From Nakamurella sp. A5-74 (lineage in GTDB: Bacteria; Actinomycetota; Actinomycetes; Mycobacteriales; Nakamurellaceae): a stretch of 64,000 nucleotides of DNA. The stretch spans positions 4,684,570-4,748,569 of the forward strand of contig NZ_CP159218.1 of assembly GCF_040438885.1 (NCBI RefSeq), read 5' to 3'. The notes beneath the pieces were generated by a model that was not told the origin of the DNA, made no database searches, and was given only the letters and a program-made list of their open reading frames with translations. The translations under genes were made by a program, and so were the position numbers. Of the stretch, positions 7,548-16,362 are shown in pieces; position 1 is the stretch's first letter, and every line of letters starts with the position of its first letter.

Positions 7548-10318
7548 CCGGCCCCTTCGGTCACGACCCGCGTGACCCCCGCCCACCTGACCCGCGCCAG
7601 GCGCAGCGTGAGCAGGCACAACGTGAGCAGGCACAACGTGAGCAGGCACAGCGTGAGCAGGCACAGCGCGAGCAGGCACAGCGCGAGCAGGCACAAGGCG
7701 AGCACGCACAACGTGAGCACGCACAGCGGGAGAGGGCACAACGCGAGCAGGCACCGCGGGTCCGGGCAGCTCCGCGGGACCGGGCAGCACCGCCGGACCC
7801 GCGTGGCCGGGCAGCACCGCCGGACCCGCGTGGCCGGGACAGGGTGGCCGACGGACCCTGGGAACGACGCCCGCCACCCCGCCCGCAGGACGCCTGGCCC
7901 GCGCGTCGCCCGTTGACCGGCGACCCGGAGCAGCGCGACTCACTCACCGGCGGCCCCCGACTGCGCCCGCCGCCGCCACCCGAGCCGGTGCCGCTGCTGT
8001 ATCCCGGCATGGAGGACGCCACCCAGCTCATCCAGCGCATCAGTGACGCCGCCGGTCCGCCGGAGGTGCACGTCCTGCCCGCGGTCGAGCAGACGATGCG
8101 GATCGCCGAGCGGCCCATCGCGCCCCGCCGCGATGCCCAACCGCGCGTCCACGACGGTCGGCGGCAACCAGGTCAGAGCTGGCCCGGCGGACCACCCGCC
8201 CGGCAGCCCGGCGGCCCTCCGCAGCGGCCACCGAGGGGCTACCGCAGGGACGACCCGCCCACCGAGCTGATCCCGAAGATCCGGCTCGCGCCGGAATCCG
8301 CGGTTACCGAGGCCACCGCCACTCCGGAAGCCGCGCAGCCCACTGCCCGAGCGGCCGGCATCGCGAAGGCCGGTGCCCTGCTCGCGGTCGCGACGCTGGT
8401 CAGCAGGCTCACCGGCTTCGTCGCGAAGGTACTGCTGGGAGCGGCGCTGGGGATCTACATCGTCAACGACTCCTACAACGTGGCCAACACGTTGCCCAAC
8501 ATCGTGTTCGAGCTGGTGATCGGCGGGGTGCTGACGTCGATCGCGATCCCGCTGCTCTCGCGGGCCCGCAAGGACCCCGACGGCGGAGAGCTGTACACCC
8601 AACGGCTGATGACGGTCGGCATCGTCGGCCTACTGGTGATCACCGTGCTGGCCGTGCTGGCTGCCCCGGTGTTCACCACGATCTACATCGGCCGCTCGAG
8701 CAAGGCCGATCCCACTCTGACCACGGATCTCGCGAGGCTGCTGTTGCCGCAGATCCTGTTCTACGGGCTGGCCGCGCTGTTCGGTGCGATCCTCAACTCG
8801 AAGGAGAAGTTCGCCGCTCCGGCCTGGGCACCGGTCGTCAACAACCTGGTCGTCATCGGCGTCGCGCTGACGATCGCGCGCCTGCCCGGTGGCATCTTCA
8901 ACCCCGCCGGCGCCATGGTGAAGCCCAGCTCCACCCAACTCTGGCTGCTGGGGCTCGGCACTACCGCCGGCATCGTCATCCAGGCCGCCGTGATGGTCCC
9001 GGCCCTGCTGCGGTCCGGGTTCCGCTTCCGCTGGCGGTGGGGTGGTGATCCACGGCTGAAGCAGGCGGGCCGGCTGATGGTCTGGTCGATCGCGTACGCC
9101 CTGAGCTCCACGGTCGCGTTCGCCGTGGTCTCCCGAGTGCTCACCGGTCACGTCAACGGCGGTATCAGTACCTTCGCCTACGCCTCGCTGCTGTTCCAGC
9201 TGCCGTACGGGATCGTCGGCGTCTCACTGCTGACGGCGATCATGCCCCGGATGAGCCGGCACGCGGCCGACGGCGACCTCCCCGCGGTCAAGGACGACGC
9301 CTCCCTGGCCGGACGCCTGACAATCATTGCTCTGTTGCCGGTGGCCGCAGCCATGGTGGCCCTCGGCGTGCCGATCGCATCGGCGGCCTTCCAGCACGGG
9401 AACGTCACCCCCGCGGCGGCGACCTCGATCGGGCTGACCCTGACCACCATGGCGGTCGGCCTCGTCCCGTTGGCAGTGACGCTCATCCAGATGCGCGTGT
9501 TCTACGCCATGCACGACGCCCGTACACCCACCTTCATCAACCTCATCATGGTCGGCGTCCGAGTGCCGCTGGTGCTGCTCTGCGTCCAGCTGCCGGCCGA
9601 CCGGATCGTGCTCGGTGTCGCGCTCGCCACCACGCTCTCCTACGTCGTCGGCGCTGTCGTCGGGGAGATCTGGCTCCGCCACCGGTTCGGCTCGATGGGC
9701 AGTCGACGGATGCTCGTCACCGGCGGCAAGACCCTGATCGCGGCCGTCGTCGCGGCGGGCGCTGCCTGGTGGGTGGCCGATCTGATCGACCCGGTGGAAC
9801 GCACCTGGCCGGCCTCGCTGCTGCAGCTGCTGGCGGGTGCACTGACCGGCGTGCTGGTCCTCGTCCCGCTGCTGCTCGCACTGCGGCTTCCCGAGCTCGA
9901 GCCGGCGCGGCGCAAGCTGGCTGCGCTGTTCGGATTCCCGGTCCCGGTGGCCGCCGCGCCGGCAACGCCCGACCCGACGGTCGCGGCCCGGCCCGCGAGT
10001 CTGGCACCATCGGATGGTCGTGCACGACCACCGGGACAGCCGAGCAGGGCTCCCGATCACCGGCCGGGCGCGATGGATCCACGTCAGGGGGCCGGACAGG
10101 GCCAGCAGTTCCGGCCGTCGGACCGGCAGCCGCCCGTGCGGCCGGGGCCGGGTGTCGGGGGGGCACCGATGCCGCCCAGGACACCGCCGCAGGTTCCGCG
10201 CCAGGCACCACCGGTGCCGAGAGGCCCTGCACCACGACCGCCCGCACAGCAGCACGACCCGAACAGCAGACCACCACGGCCACCCCAGGCCCCACCGGAT
10301 CGGAGGCGTCAGCCATGA
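7544..10318 (+). CDS. murJ: MurJ (MviN) lipid II flippase with long low-complexity ends
   Basis: Peptidoglycan precursor flippase of the MOP superfamily, moving lipid II across the plasma membrane. The core begins near residue 270 (GIAKAGALLAVATLVSRLTG) and runs through multiple membrane helices to about residue 780, with the family's NVANTLPNIVFELVIGG block. Two extensions are unusual: an N-terminal charged repeat of about ten QREQA-like pentapeptides (residues ~20-70) followed by Pro/Arg-rich sequence, and a C-terminal Pro/Gln-rich tail of more than 100 residues. The mycobacterial protein carries its pseudokinase at the C-terminus; here that domain is the next gene, overlapped by 4 bp (ATGA). 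Confidence 0.93.
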   Translation: MTGPFGHDPRDPRPPDPRQAQREQAQREQAQREQAQREQAQREQAQREQAQGEHAQREHAQRERAQREQAPRVRAAPRDRAAPPDPRGRAAPPDPRGRDRVADGPWERRPPPRPQDAWPARRPLTGDPEQRDSLTGGPRLRPPPPPEPVPLLYPGMEDATQLIQRISDAAGPPEVHVLPAVEQTMRIAERPIAPRRDAQPRVHDGRRQPGQSWPGGPPARQPGGPPQRPPRGYRRDDPPTELIPKIRLAPESAVTEATATPEAAQPTARAAGIAKAGALLAVATLVSRLTGFVAKVLLGAALGIYIVNDSYNVANTLPNIVFELVIGGVLTSIAIPLLSRARKDPDGGELYTQRLMTVGIVGLLVITVLAVLAAPVFTTIYIGRSSKADPTLTTDLARLLLPQILFYGLAALFGAILNSKEKFAAPAWAPVVNNLVVIGVALTIARLPGGIFNPAGAMVKPSSTQLWLLGLGTTAGIVIQAAVMVPALLRSGFRFRWRWGGDPRLKQAGRLMVWSIAYALSSTVAFAVVSRVLTGHVNGGISTFAYASLLFQLPYGIVGVSLLTAIMPRMSRHAADGDLPAVKDDASLAGRLTIIALLPVAAAMVALGVPIASAAFQHGNVTPAAATSIGLTLTTMAVGLVPLAVTLIQMRVFYAMHDARTPTFINLIMVGVRVPLVLLCVQLPADRIVLGVALATTLSYVVGAVVGEIWLRHRFGSMGSRRMLVTGGKTLIAAVVAAGAAWWVADLIDPVERTWPASLLQLLAGALTGVLVLVPLLLALRLPELEPARRKLAALFGFPVPVAAAPATPDPTVAARPASLAPSDGRARPPGQPSRAPDHRPGAMDPRQGAGQGQQFRPSDRQPPVRPGPGVGGAPMPPRTPPQVPRQAPPVPRGPAPRPPAQQHDPNSRPPRPPQAPPDRRRQP
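7600..7755. repeat. 15-bp coding repeat inside murJ (QREQA pentapeptides)
   Basis: About ten imperfect copies of a 15-bp unit (CAGGCACAACGTGAG-like) encode consecutive QREQA/QREHA/QREQA pentapeptides at the murJ N-terminus. Length is a multiple of three, so copy-number change would keep the frame. Shadow reading frames across it are artefacts of the repeat. Confidence 0.85.
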
Positions 10319-12081
10319 CCGACCACTCGGCCGACGACGACCCGACTGTCATGGTGCCTGCGGTACAGCCCGCGGCACCGGATGCTGCGGCGGCCGACGA
10401 GCCGACGGTCATGGTGCCTGCGGTACAGCCCGCGGCACCGGATGCTGCGGCGGCCGACCAAACGGTCGCCCTGACGAACCCCCGACGAGGGACCCGGTCG
10501 GGGGCCGATCAGCCACCGGCGCCCGAGCTGGCACCCGGCTCGACCATCGGTGAGCGGTACCGGCTCACCGCGCTGGTCGGCACCGACACGCACGGCAACC
10601 GGTTCTGGCGGGCCAGGGACACGGTGCTGCCCCGCGACATGGCGGTCACCCTGCTGCCCGATTCCTCGGGGACCTCGGCGACCGTCGCCCGCACCCTGCG
10701 CGCCGGCCGGCTGCGGCACATCGGGCTCCCCCAGACCCTCGACCTCGGCTCCGAGAACGGTCAGACGTTCGTCGTCGGCCAGTGGGTGGACGGCGCGACG
10801 CTGACCGACCTGCTCGCCAAGGGTCCGTTGGAGCCTGCCGTCGCGAGCGCGATCGCCGGTCGGGTCAGCGAGGCGGTCGCCGAGGCCCACCGCAACGGGT
10901 TGGCCCTCGGGTCCATCCATCCGTCGCTGGTCCGGGTCAACGTCGACGGTCAGGCGCGCTTCTCGCACGTCATCGCGCACGCCACCGCCACCCCGGACGA
11001 CGACATCCGCGCGGTCGGTGCGCTGCTGTACCTGATGCTCACGGGTACCTGGCCGGCCAGCGACCAGCTGGCGCCGCTCACCGACACCTCGCTACCGTCG
11101 GCCCCGCAGCGGGGCGGCCGAGAACTCCTGGCTGACGTCGCTGTCCCCGGGATCCCGCAGGCACTGGCCCAGCTCACCGCGGGCGCGCTGCACCCGGAGG
11201 ATCCCGACGGGATCCATGCGGTCGCCGCCCTCGCCTCGCTCCTGCAGACGCCGGACCCGTCCGCATCGGGTGGCGGATCACTGCGCGCCCCCGAGCAGAG
11301 CGAGCCGGAGGTCCCGCCGCCGACCATGTCGCCGGCCGACCGTCGACTCCGCAAGGAGCGTCGGGTGAAGGTCAGCATCGCGTCGGCGTTCATCGCGGCC
11401 TTCGTCGCGCTCATCCTGATCGTCGCCGGGACGTTCGCCAGGAACACCCTGGTCAGCATCAACGACCAGAACCAGACCCAGCTCGACCCGCTCGCCGACC
11501 GTCCCTCGACGTCCGGCGCCGCACCGACGACGGTGGCCAACAACGGACGCCCGAGCACCTCGGGGAGCTCGACGTCCGCACCCGCCAGCTCCACGCCGCC
11601 GTCCTCCTCCGCGCCGGCCGCGCAGCAGATGACGATCGTCGGGGCCGAGGTGTTCGACCCCGAGGGCACCGGCAAGAAGGACAACGTCGACTTCCTCGAC
11701 CGACTGTGGGACGGCGATCCGCAGACCGAGTGGGAGACCTGGGTCTACAAGCAGCAGTTCAGGTCCAAGGCCGACGGCGGCTACAAGGTCGGCGTCGGCG
11801 TCATCCTGCAATTCGACCGACCGATCACCCCGCAGTCGGTGGAGATCAACAGCGCCGACACCGGTATGACGGTGCAGATCCGCACCGCCGTCGGCTTCCA
11901 ACTCGGTGCGGTGGACTCCACGACCCTGCTCGCCACCGGCGGCGTCGCCGGTGGTCCCGTGGTGATCCCGGTGACAGGTGCGCCGCCGTCGCAGTACCTG
12001 CTGGTCTTCATCAACCAGATCCCGGGAGCCGAGAGCACCTGGCGCGGCCGGATCGGCGAGATCGTGGTGAAGGGTTCGTGA
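10315..12081 (+). CDS. Membrane pseudokinase partner of MurJ (MviN C-terminal domain as a separate gene)
   Basis: Protein of 588 aa with a Ser/Thr-kinase-like cytosolic domain (about residues 75-310), one membrane helix (about 352-375) and a Ser/Thr/Pro-rich linker leading to an extracytoplasmic beta-sandwich-like domain. Kinase fold cues are present (IGERYRLTALVGTD; DDIRAVGALLYLMLTGTWP), but the catalytic residues are not: the HRD loop position reads GSIHPSLVRV and the VAIK lysine position reads AVTLLP. It therefore matches the pseudokinase region of mycobacterial MviN, which binds FhaA after PknB phosphorylation. The N-terminus has a duplicated 20-aa TVMVPAVQ motif. Start ATG overlaps the murJ stop. 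Confidence 0.85.
   Translation: MTDHSADDDPTVMVPAVQPAAPDAAAADEPTVMVPAVQPAAPDAAAADQTVALTNPRRGTRSGADQPPAPELAPGSTIGERYRLTALVGTDTHGNRFWRARDTVLPRDMAVTLLPDSSGTSATVARTLRAGRLRHIGLPQTLDLGSENGQTFVVGQWVDGATLTDLLAKGPLEPAVASAIAGRVSEAVAEAHRNGLALGSIHPSLVRVNVDGQARFSHVIAHATATPDDDIRAVGALLYLMLTGTWPASDQLAPLTDTSLPSAPQRGGRELLADVAVPGIPQALAQLTAGALHPEDPDGIHAVAALASLLQTPDPSASGGGSLRAPEQSEPEVPPPTMSPADRRLRKERRVKVSIASAFIAAFVALILIVAGTFARNTLVSINDQNQTQLDPLADRPSTSGAAPTTVANNGRPSTSGSSTSAPASSTPPSSSAPAAQQMTIVGAEVFDPEGTGKKDNVDFLDRLWDGDPQTEWETWVYKQQFRSKADGGYKVGVGVILQFDRPITPQSVEINSADTGMTVQIRTAVGFQLGAVDSTTLLATGGVAGGPVVIPVTGAPPSQYLLVFINQIPGAESTWRGRIGEIVVKGS
10342..10461. repeat. Two tandem 60-bp coding repeats
   Basis: Units 10342-10401 and 10402-10461 are almost identical and encode PTVMVPAVQPAAPDAAAAD followed by E or Q. 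They lie in the disordered N-terminus of the pseudokinase and duplicate an acidic-Pro-Thr-Val-Met-Val motif. Confidence 0.92.
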
Positions 12082-12125
12082 GGCTGCCCGATCGGTGCGT
12101 CCCAGCCCACTCCCGTTCACCCGGT

Positions 12126-12131
12126 TAGGCT
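12126..12131 (+). promoter_or_regulatory. -10 box (TAGGCT) for leaderless sigM
   Basis: TAGGCT ends 6 nt upstream of the GTG start at 12138, as expected for a leaderless transcript; no ribosome site is seen. It gives sigM its own promoter separate from the murJ cluster. Confidence 0.5.
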
Positions 12132-12137
12132 GCTCCG

Positions 12138-12782
12138 GTGCCTGTCCTGGACTCCGGTCGCTCCGACGCCGAGTTGATCGCTGCGCACGCGCAGGGTGAC
12201 ACGTCGGCGTTCGCCGAGCTGACGGCTCGGCACCGGGACCGGATGTGGGCGGTCGCTCTCCGCACGCTGCGCGACCCCGAGGAGGCCGCGGACGCCGTCC
12301 AGGACGCCCTCATCTCCGCGTTCAGGGCCGCCGACCGCTTCCGCGCCGAGTCCGCCGTCACCACGTGGCTGCATCGAATCGTCGTCAACGCGTGTCTGGA
12401 CCGCATCCGTCGCCGCAAGACTCGACCGACGGTCGCGATGCCCCAGGAGGGCGGGGAGAACGTCAGCAACTCCGACCTGCAGGCGCTTGCCGACAAACGC
12501 GACCACATGGCCGAGCGCGAGTTGCGGATGGACATCGGCGAGGCCATGGGCACCCTGCCGGAGAACCAACGCGCCGCGATCGTGTTGGTGGACGTCGAGG
12601 GGTACCCGGTGGCGGACGCAGCGGTGATGCTCGGCGTCGCCGAGGGAACCATCAAGAGCCGTTGCGCCCGTGGCCGCGCGAAACTTGCCGTCCAGCTCGG
12701 ACATCTGCGGAACCGATCGACGGACGCCGTCGTCGGAGGATCAGCCGAAGGCACATCAGCCAGAGCGGATTCTCCACCCTGA
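12138..12782 (+). CDS. sigM: ECF RNA polymerase sigma factor SigM
   Basis: Extracytoplasmic-function sigma factor of 214 aa that directs RNA polymerase to a stress or envelope regulon. Region 2 is evident (DPEEAADAVQDALISAFRAA, then TTWLHRIVVNACLDRIRRRK) and region 4 carries the DNA-binding helix-turn-helix (LPENQRAAIVLVDVEGYPVA, then GVAEGTIKSRCARGRAKL). Identification as SigM rests on conserved position between the murJ/pseudokinase genes and trxB, followed by a membrane protein of anti-sigma type. GTG start chosen because a -10 box is placed for a leaderless mRNA. Confidence 0.9.
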   Translation: MPVLDSGRSDAELIAAHAQGDTSAFAELTARHRDRMWAVALRTLRDPEEAADAVQDALISAFRAADRFRAESAVTTWLHRIVVNACLDRIRRRKTRPTVAMPQEGGENVSNSDLQALADKRDHMAERELRMDIGEAMGTLPENQRAAIVLVDVEGYPVADAAVMLGVAEGTIKSRCARGRAKLAVQLGHLRNRSTDAVVGGSAEGTSARADSPP

Positions 12783-12869
12783 CCCTGTCGGTGGACCGGT
12801 GACAGCCGGTCGACCAGGGGCCTGTTCGAGTGGGGGACCGCCAGCAGGGCACGCAAGGGAGTACCACTG

Positions 12870-13973
12870 ATGAGCACCGAGTTCCGCACACCGCACGGAC
12901 CGCCCTGGGACGTCGACGACGTCGCAGACGTCCATGCCGGCGTGTTCCCCGCCGAGGTGACGGCCGACCTCCTCACCCGGATCCGGTCCGATCCGGACGG
13001 CGCGGCCGTCCTCACGGCACTCGATTCGACCGTCGATGATCTCTCGCTGCTCCCCCCCCTGCTGATGCCCGAGAAGTACGTGCTGCGGATGGAGACCGCC
13101 CTGTTCGCCGAGCGGCGCACAGCCGCTGCCACGCGTCCGATCGCCCGCGAGCGTCTCGGTGCACTCCTCGCACCGGGCGTCGGCGGAGGCGGCTCCCAGG
13201 ACGGGCGGCGTCCGGTGCCGCACCTGCCGACACCCCGACCACAGACCATCGGCGGGCACGGGGCTCCGCGGCCGATGGCCACCCGTCAGGCGCCCACGGT
13301 GCCACCCCGTCATCAGCCGGTGATCCCGGCCTTCCTGCCCGGCGGACCGCCGCCGTCCACCCCGCCGCCAGCGGCTCCGGTCCACGACCTGGCCGAGGCA
13401 CGGGGGCGGGCCGCCACCAGCTCTGCCACCCCCGCATCCCGGCCCGCGGCGAGCGGGCCGTCGGGTCCCGCCCGGCTCGGTTCGCTCGAGGCCCAGCGTC
13501 GCAAGCGTCGCCGCTGGACCACCGGTGTGCTGGCCGCTGCCGCCGTCGCCGGGATCGGCGTGATCACCGCGGTGGCCCTCAACCAGCCCTCGTCGTCCGA
13601 CGGGGTTGCCGGTGCGCCCGCTGCGGTCGCCCCCACCCCTGCCGTGACTGTGCCCGGGGACGTCAGCTCCGGATCCGGCGCCCTGCAGCTGGATCTGGAC
13701 AACCTCGCCCCCGCCCTGCCCTCCATCGAGGGCCAGAGCCCCGGCGGCAACCTGGCCGGACTCGCCCAGTTCGGCGAGTGCCTCAAGCTCAACGCGATCA
13801 ACCCCGATGACGTCACCGGCGCCACCAAGGTCACCTACTCCGGTGGCCAGGCCGTGGCGATCGTCGTCAAGGACGCCACCGACAGCAGCAAGGTGCGGGT
13901 CGTCGTCGTGGGCACCACCTGCGGCACCGACGGCGCCACCGCCCAACTGGCCGACCGCACCGTCACCCGCTGA
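12870..13973 (+). CDS. Putative anti-sigma-M factor (membrane protein)
   Basis: Single-pass membrane protein of 367 aa in the position of the SigM anti-sigma gene. The N-terminal cytosolic part (PWDVDDVADVHAGVFPAEVT) would bind the sigma factor; a long Pro/Ala-rich linker (about residues 95-205) leads to a basic RRKRRRW anchor and a transmembrane helix near residues 212-235 (GVLAAAAVAGIGVITAVAL), then an external domain with a conserved-looking CLKLNAINPDDVTG block. No zinc-binding HXXXCXXC motif is present, so it is not a classical ZAS anti-sigma. Its role is inferred from neighbourhood and topology. ATG start has a GGGAG-like site upstream. Confidence 0.7.
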   Translation: MSTEFRTPHGPPWDVDDVADVHAGVFPAEVTADLLTRIRSDPDGAAVLTALDSTVDDLSLLPPLLMPEKYVLRMETALFAERRTAAATRPIARERLGALLAPGVGGGGSQDGRRPVPHLPTPRPQTIGGHGAPRPMATRQAPTVPPRHQPVIPAFLPGGPPPSTPPPAAPVHDLAEARGRAATSSATPASRPAASGPSGPARLGSLEAQRRKRRRWTTGVLAAAAVAGIGVITAVALNQPSSSDGVAGAPAAVAPTPAVTVPGDVSSGSGALQLDLDNLAPALPSIEGQSPGGNLAGLAQFGECLKLNAINPDDVTGATKVTYSGGQAVAIVVKDATDSSKVRVVVVGTTCGTDGATAQLADRTVTR

Positions 13974-14100
13974 CGGTCGTTCACCAGCCAAGTTCGCGGT
14001 ACTGGCGGTCGCTTACCGGGCAGGTTCGCGGTACTGGCGGTCGTTTACCGGGCAGGTTCGCGGTACTGGCGGTCGTTTACCGGCGAAGTTCGCGTGCTGA
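13973..14100. repeat. Tandem 32-bp repeat array after the anti-sigma gene
   Basis: Three complete 32-bp units start at 13992, 14024 and 14056, each beginning GTTCGCGGTACTGGCGGTCG, with degenerate partial units before (from about 13973) and after (to 14100). The array starts at the stop codon of the anti-sigma gene. Spacers of distinct sequence are absent, so it is not a CRISPR. The unit is mildly self-complementary (CGCGGTA/TACCG). Confidence 0.9.
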
Positions 14101-14209
14101 TGGTCCGCAAACCTCAGCCCGCGTCCCCCCGGGTGCCCGATCCGGGTGGGTCGCCGCACAGGGGTCTTCCCTGACCAGCTCGAGCGGGGATGTTAGACCG
14201 GGACAGCGG

Positions 14210-16201
14210 TCAGAGCGCGGGCAGCAGGATTTCCTCGTCTCCGATCCTGATCTGCAGCGGCCGGTGCACGTCGCTCACCGGGGGAATGTCCAGCTGGTAC
14301 ACCATCGTGACGGGCCGGGAACTGTCGTTCCCGAACGATCCCGCTGCGCCGTCCTGGGCTATCTCGATCGACTGGTCCGCAAGCAACGTCGCTGACGGCA
14401 CCAGCACCTCGGTGTTCCCGGGCGGTAGCGAGACCTCGAGGTGCAGCTTGTTGTCCGCGGAGCGACCGATCCGATCGATGCCCAGCAGCTTCTGGTGGCG
14501 GGTCTCCAGCCTGACCAGCTTGGCCGGCTCCACGGAACTGGTCGGGCTGGGCCTCAAGCTCGTCGCCGTGACGGTGAACACGTCCGTCGTGCCCGATCGA
14601 TCCCTCGTGCTGTTGAACACCACCACCTGGAACGGCGATCCGGGTGGATGCGGCGGGATCTGGATCACGTGGATCGCAGTCTCGGGCAACCCCGGGCAGA
14701 GCTCGTCGGTGGGCCGGATGACGACGGTCACCTCAGTGCCGTTGCCGAGATCAGCGGTCGCGAACGCCCCGCACCCACGCGCGCTGACCAGCAGCCGACC
14801 GGTCTCCGGCTGCCAGTGCACGTCGACGTCCGGCGAGTGCCCGACGGTCCGGACGCCCGACACGGACGGCAGCCCGGCGCCGGTTCCCGACCGGTCCAGC
14901 TCCAGGCCACTGAGACCGGGCAGCAGTAGCGTGCCGGACCTGCCGGTGACCCTGACCACCGACTGACCATCGTTCTGTCCGACCAACGGCGCGAAGGCGA
15001 CCACCCGCAGCGAATCCCCCTTGCACCGCTGGTCGGGCCCGATCCCGCCGTACAGGTCGAGGTGCAGCGCTGTGGTGCTGTCCAGCCGCAGCCGGATCTG
15101 CCGGTCGTTGCAGAGCAGCGTCTCCGGGATCCCGACCAGCAGGTCGCCGGTGGCGACCTCCCACGCCACCCGCACGCCACCTGCCGCGCCGGCGGCGGAC
15201 GGGAAGGCGCTGATGAGGCCGGTGCTGGGCCACGCCGGCCGCGACCCGCGCGGGCTCGCGGCCGGACCGACGTCCACCGGCAGGGCATTCCGGGAGTACC
15301 CGGTCGTCGTCGACCGCGCCTGATCGGCGCCCTTGCTGTACTGGACCCCCGCGCTGGTGGAGGCCACAGGCAGCGGGGTCACCGACGCGGCCGGCTGCCG
15401 GACGATCACGGCGCCGGCCACGACGATGCCGACGACGGCAACCGCGATCCCACCGATCAGCGAGAGCCTGGCGCGTCGCCCCAGCATCGACATCCGGGAT
15501 GACGGCTGCTCGAACATGGCCGGAGGGATGCCGGCGCGGAACTGCGCACCGTCCACCCGGAGCAGCGCGTCGATCGAGCGGTGGGCATCACGGACGGGAT
15601 CGAGTCCCGGCTCGTCCGGTCCGGTATCGGGATCGGCGCTCTGAGCAGAGGTGGGTGTGAGTGCACGATGCAGCCGCAGGCGGGCATCGGACAGCGCGGA
15701 TCCGACCGCACCGACGGAGCAGCCCGTCACCGCCCCAGTGTCGGCCAGGGTGAGTCCGACCAGATAATGACAGTCGACGGCCCGCCGCTGGGGTGCGGTG
15801 AGTAGTTCGAGTGCACGCGCGAGCTTGACCGGGTCTGCAGCCGCAGGCGGATCGGCACCGACGGGCCGACCGTCAGCGGGGTCAGCAGCGATGGGACCAT
15901 TCGGGGTCTGATCAGCAGCGCCGGGTTGCTGCGGGGCCAGCGCGGTCAGCAGCTCGGAGCGCGCCCGACCGTCCACCCGGCGGCACTGGTCGGCCAGGAC
16001 CGAGCACAACCAGGCGCGCTCCGTGCTCTCGTCCGGGTCGAACCGGGAGCGCTGGTACCACGCACGCGTCAGGGCCTGTTGGACGAGGCTCTCGTGCTCG
16101 CCCGGAGCAAGACGCGCTGCCAGCCAGCTGAGCGTTGCCAGGTGCGGCTCCACGAACGCAGCGAAGTCATCGGTGGCCACGATGAGGGGCTCGAGCGTCA
16201 T
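14210..16201 (-). CDS. Sigma-factor-like protein fused to a membrane helix and extracytoplasmic domain
   Basis: Protein of 663 aa whose N-terminus resembles an ECF sigma factor: a region-2-like helix set (LAARLAPGEHESLVQQALTR, AWLCSVLADQCRRVDGRAR) and a region-4 HTH (ALELLTAPQRRAVDCHYLVG followed by LTLADTGAVTGCSVGAVG). Near residues 230-255 a transmembrane helix (IGGIAVAVVGIVVAGAVIV) is followed by about 400 residues of predicted extracytoplasmic beta-rich sequence. A sigma factor tethered to the membrane with its own sensor domain would not need a separate anti-sigma. The start MTLEPLIV at 16201 is chosen because upstream codons look non-coding. Divergent from trxB. DNA-binding ability and sensor ligand are unknown. 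Confidence 0.75.
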   Translation of the reverse strand: MTLEPLIVATDDFAAFVEPHLATLSWLAARLAPGEHESLVQQALTRAWYQRSRFDPDESTERAWLCSVLADQCRRVDGRARSELLTALAPQQPGAADQTPNGPIAADPADGRPVGADPPAAADPVKLARALELLTAPQRRAVDCHYLVGLTLADTGAVTGCSVGAVGSALSDARLRLHRALTPTSAQSADPDTGPDEPGLDPVRDAHRSIDALLRVDGAQFRAGIPPAMFEQPSSRMSMLGRRARLSLIGGIAVAVVGIVVAGAVIVRQPAASVTPLPVASTSAGVQYSKGADQARSTTTGYSRNALPVDVGPAASPRGSRPAWPSTGLISAFPSAAGAAGGVRVAWEVATGDLLVGIPETLLCNDRQIRLRLDSTTALHLDLYGGIGPDQRCKGDSLRVVAFAPLVGQNDGQSVVRVTGRSGTLLLPGLSGLELDRSGTGAGLPSVSGVRTVGHSPDVDVHWQPETGRLLVSARGCGAFATADLGNGTEVTVVIRPTDELCPGLPETAIHVIQIPPHPPGSPFQVVVFNSTRDRSGTTDVFTVTATSLRPSPTSSVEPAKLVRLETRHQKLLGIDRIGRSADNKLHLEVSLPPGNTEVLVPSATLLADQSIEIAQDGAAGSFGNDSSRPVTMVYQLDIPPVSDVHRPLQIRIGDEEILLPAL

Positions 16202-16251
16202 CCCTGACCCCCTCGATCGTCTCCGCTCCCACCATCCTGCCCCCGGGAGCG

Positions 16252-16279
16252 GGGAATGCGGCTGGGTAGGCTGGTTGTT
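16252..16279 (+). promoter_or_regulatory. Possible SigR/SigH-type thiol-stress promoter for trxB-trxA
   Basis: GGGAAT at 16252-16257 is followed by GTT at 16277-16279 with a 19-nt spacer (an alternative GTT begins at 16274). Streptomyces SigR and mycobacterial SigH recognise GGAAT-N18/19-GTT and control trxBA. A TAGGCT (16267-16272) in the same stretch could instead serve a housekeeping sigma factor. Assignment is by pattern only. Confidence 0.4.
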
Positions 16280-16362
16280 CAGCAGAACAGAAGCGCGGGA
16301 GCACAGGCCGCGCCTTGAAGTGCCCACCCAGGAGCAGGTCCAGCAGCGAGGAGCAGGCACCC

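Noticed and set aside
7310..7943. Leucine/cysteine-rich or alanine/histidine-rich minus-strand frames opposite the start of murJ
   Set aside because: Periodic artefacts of the 15-bp coding repeat read on the other strand.
9769..10314. Upstream extension of the pseudokinase frame over the murJ 3' end
   Set aside because: The ATG at 10315 overlaps the murJ stop in the same ATGA pattern as other genes here; the extension is Arg/Gly-rich shadow sequence.
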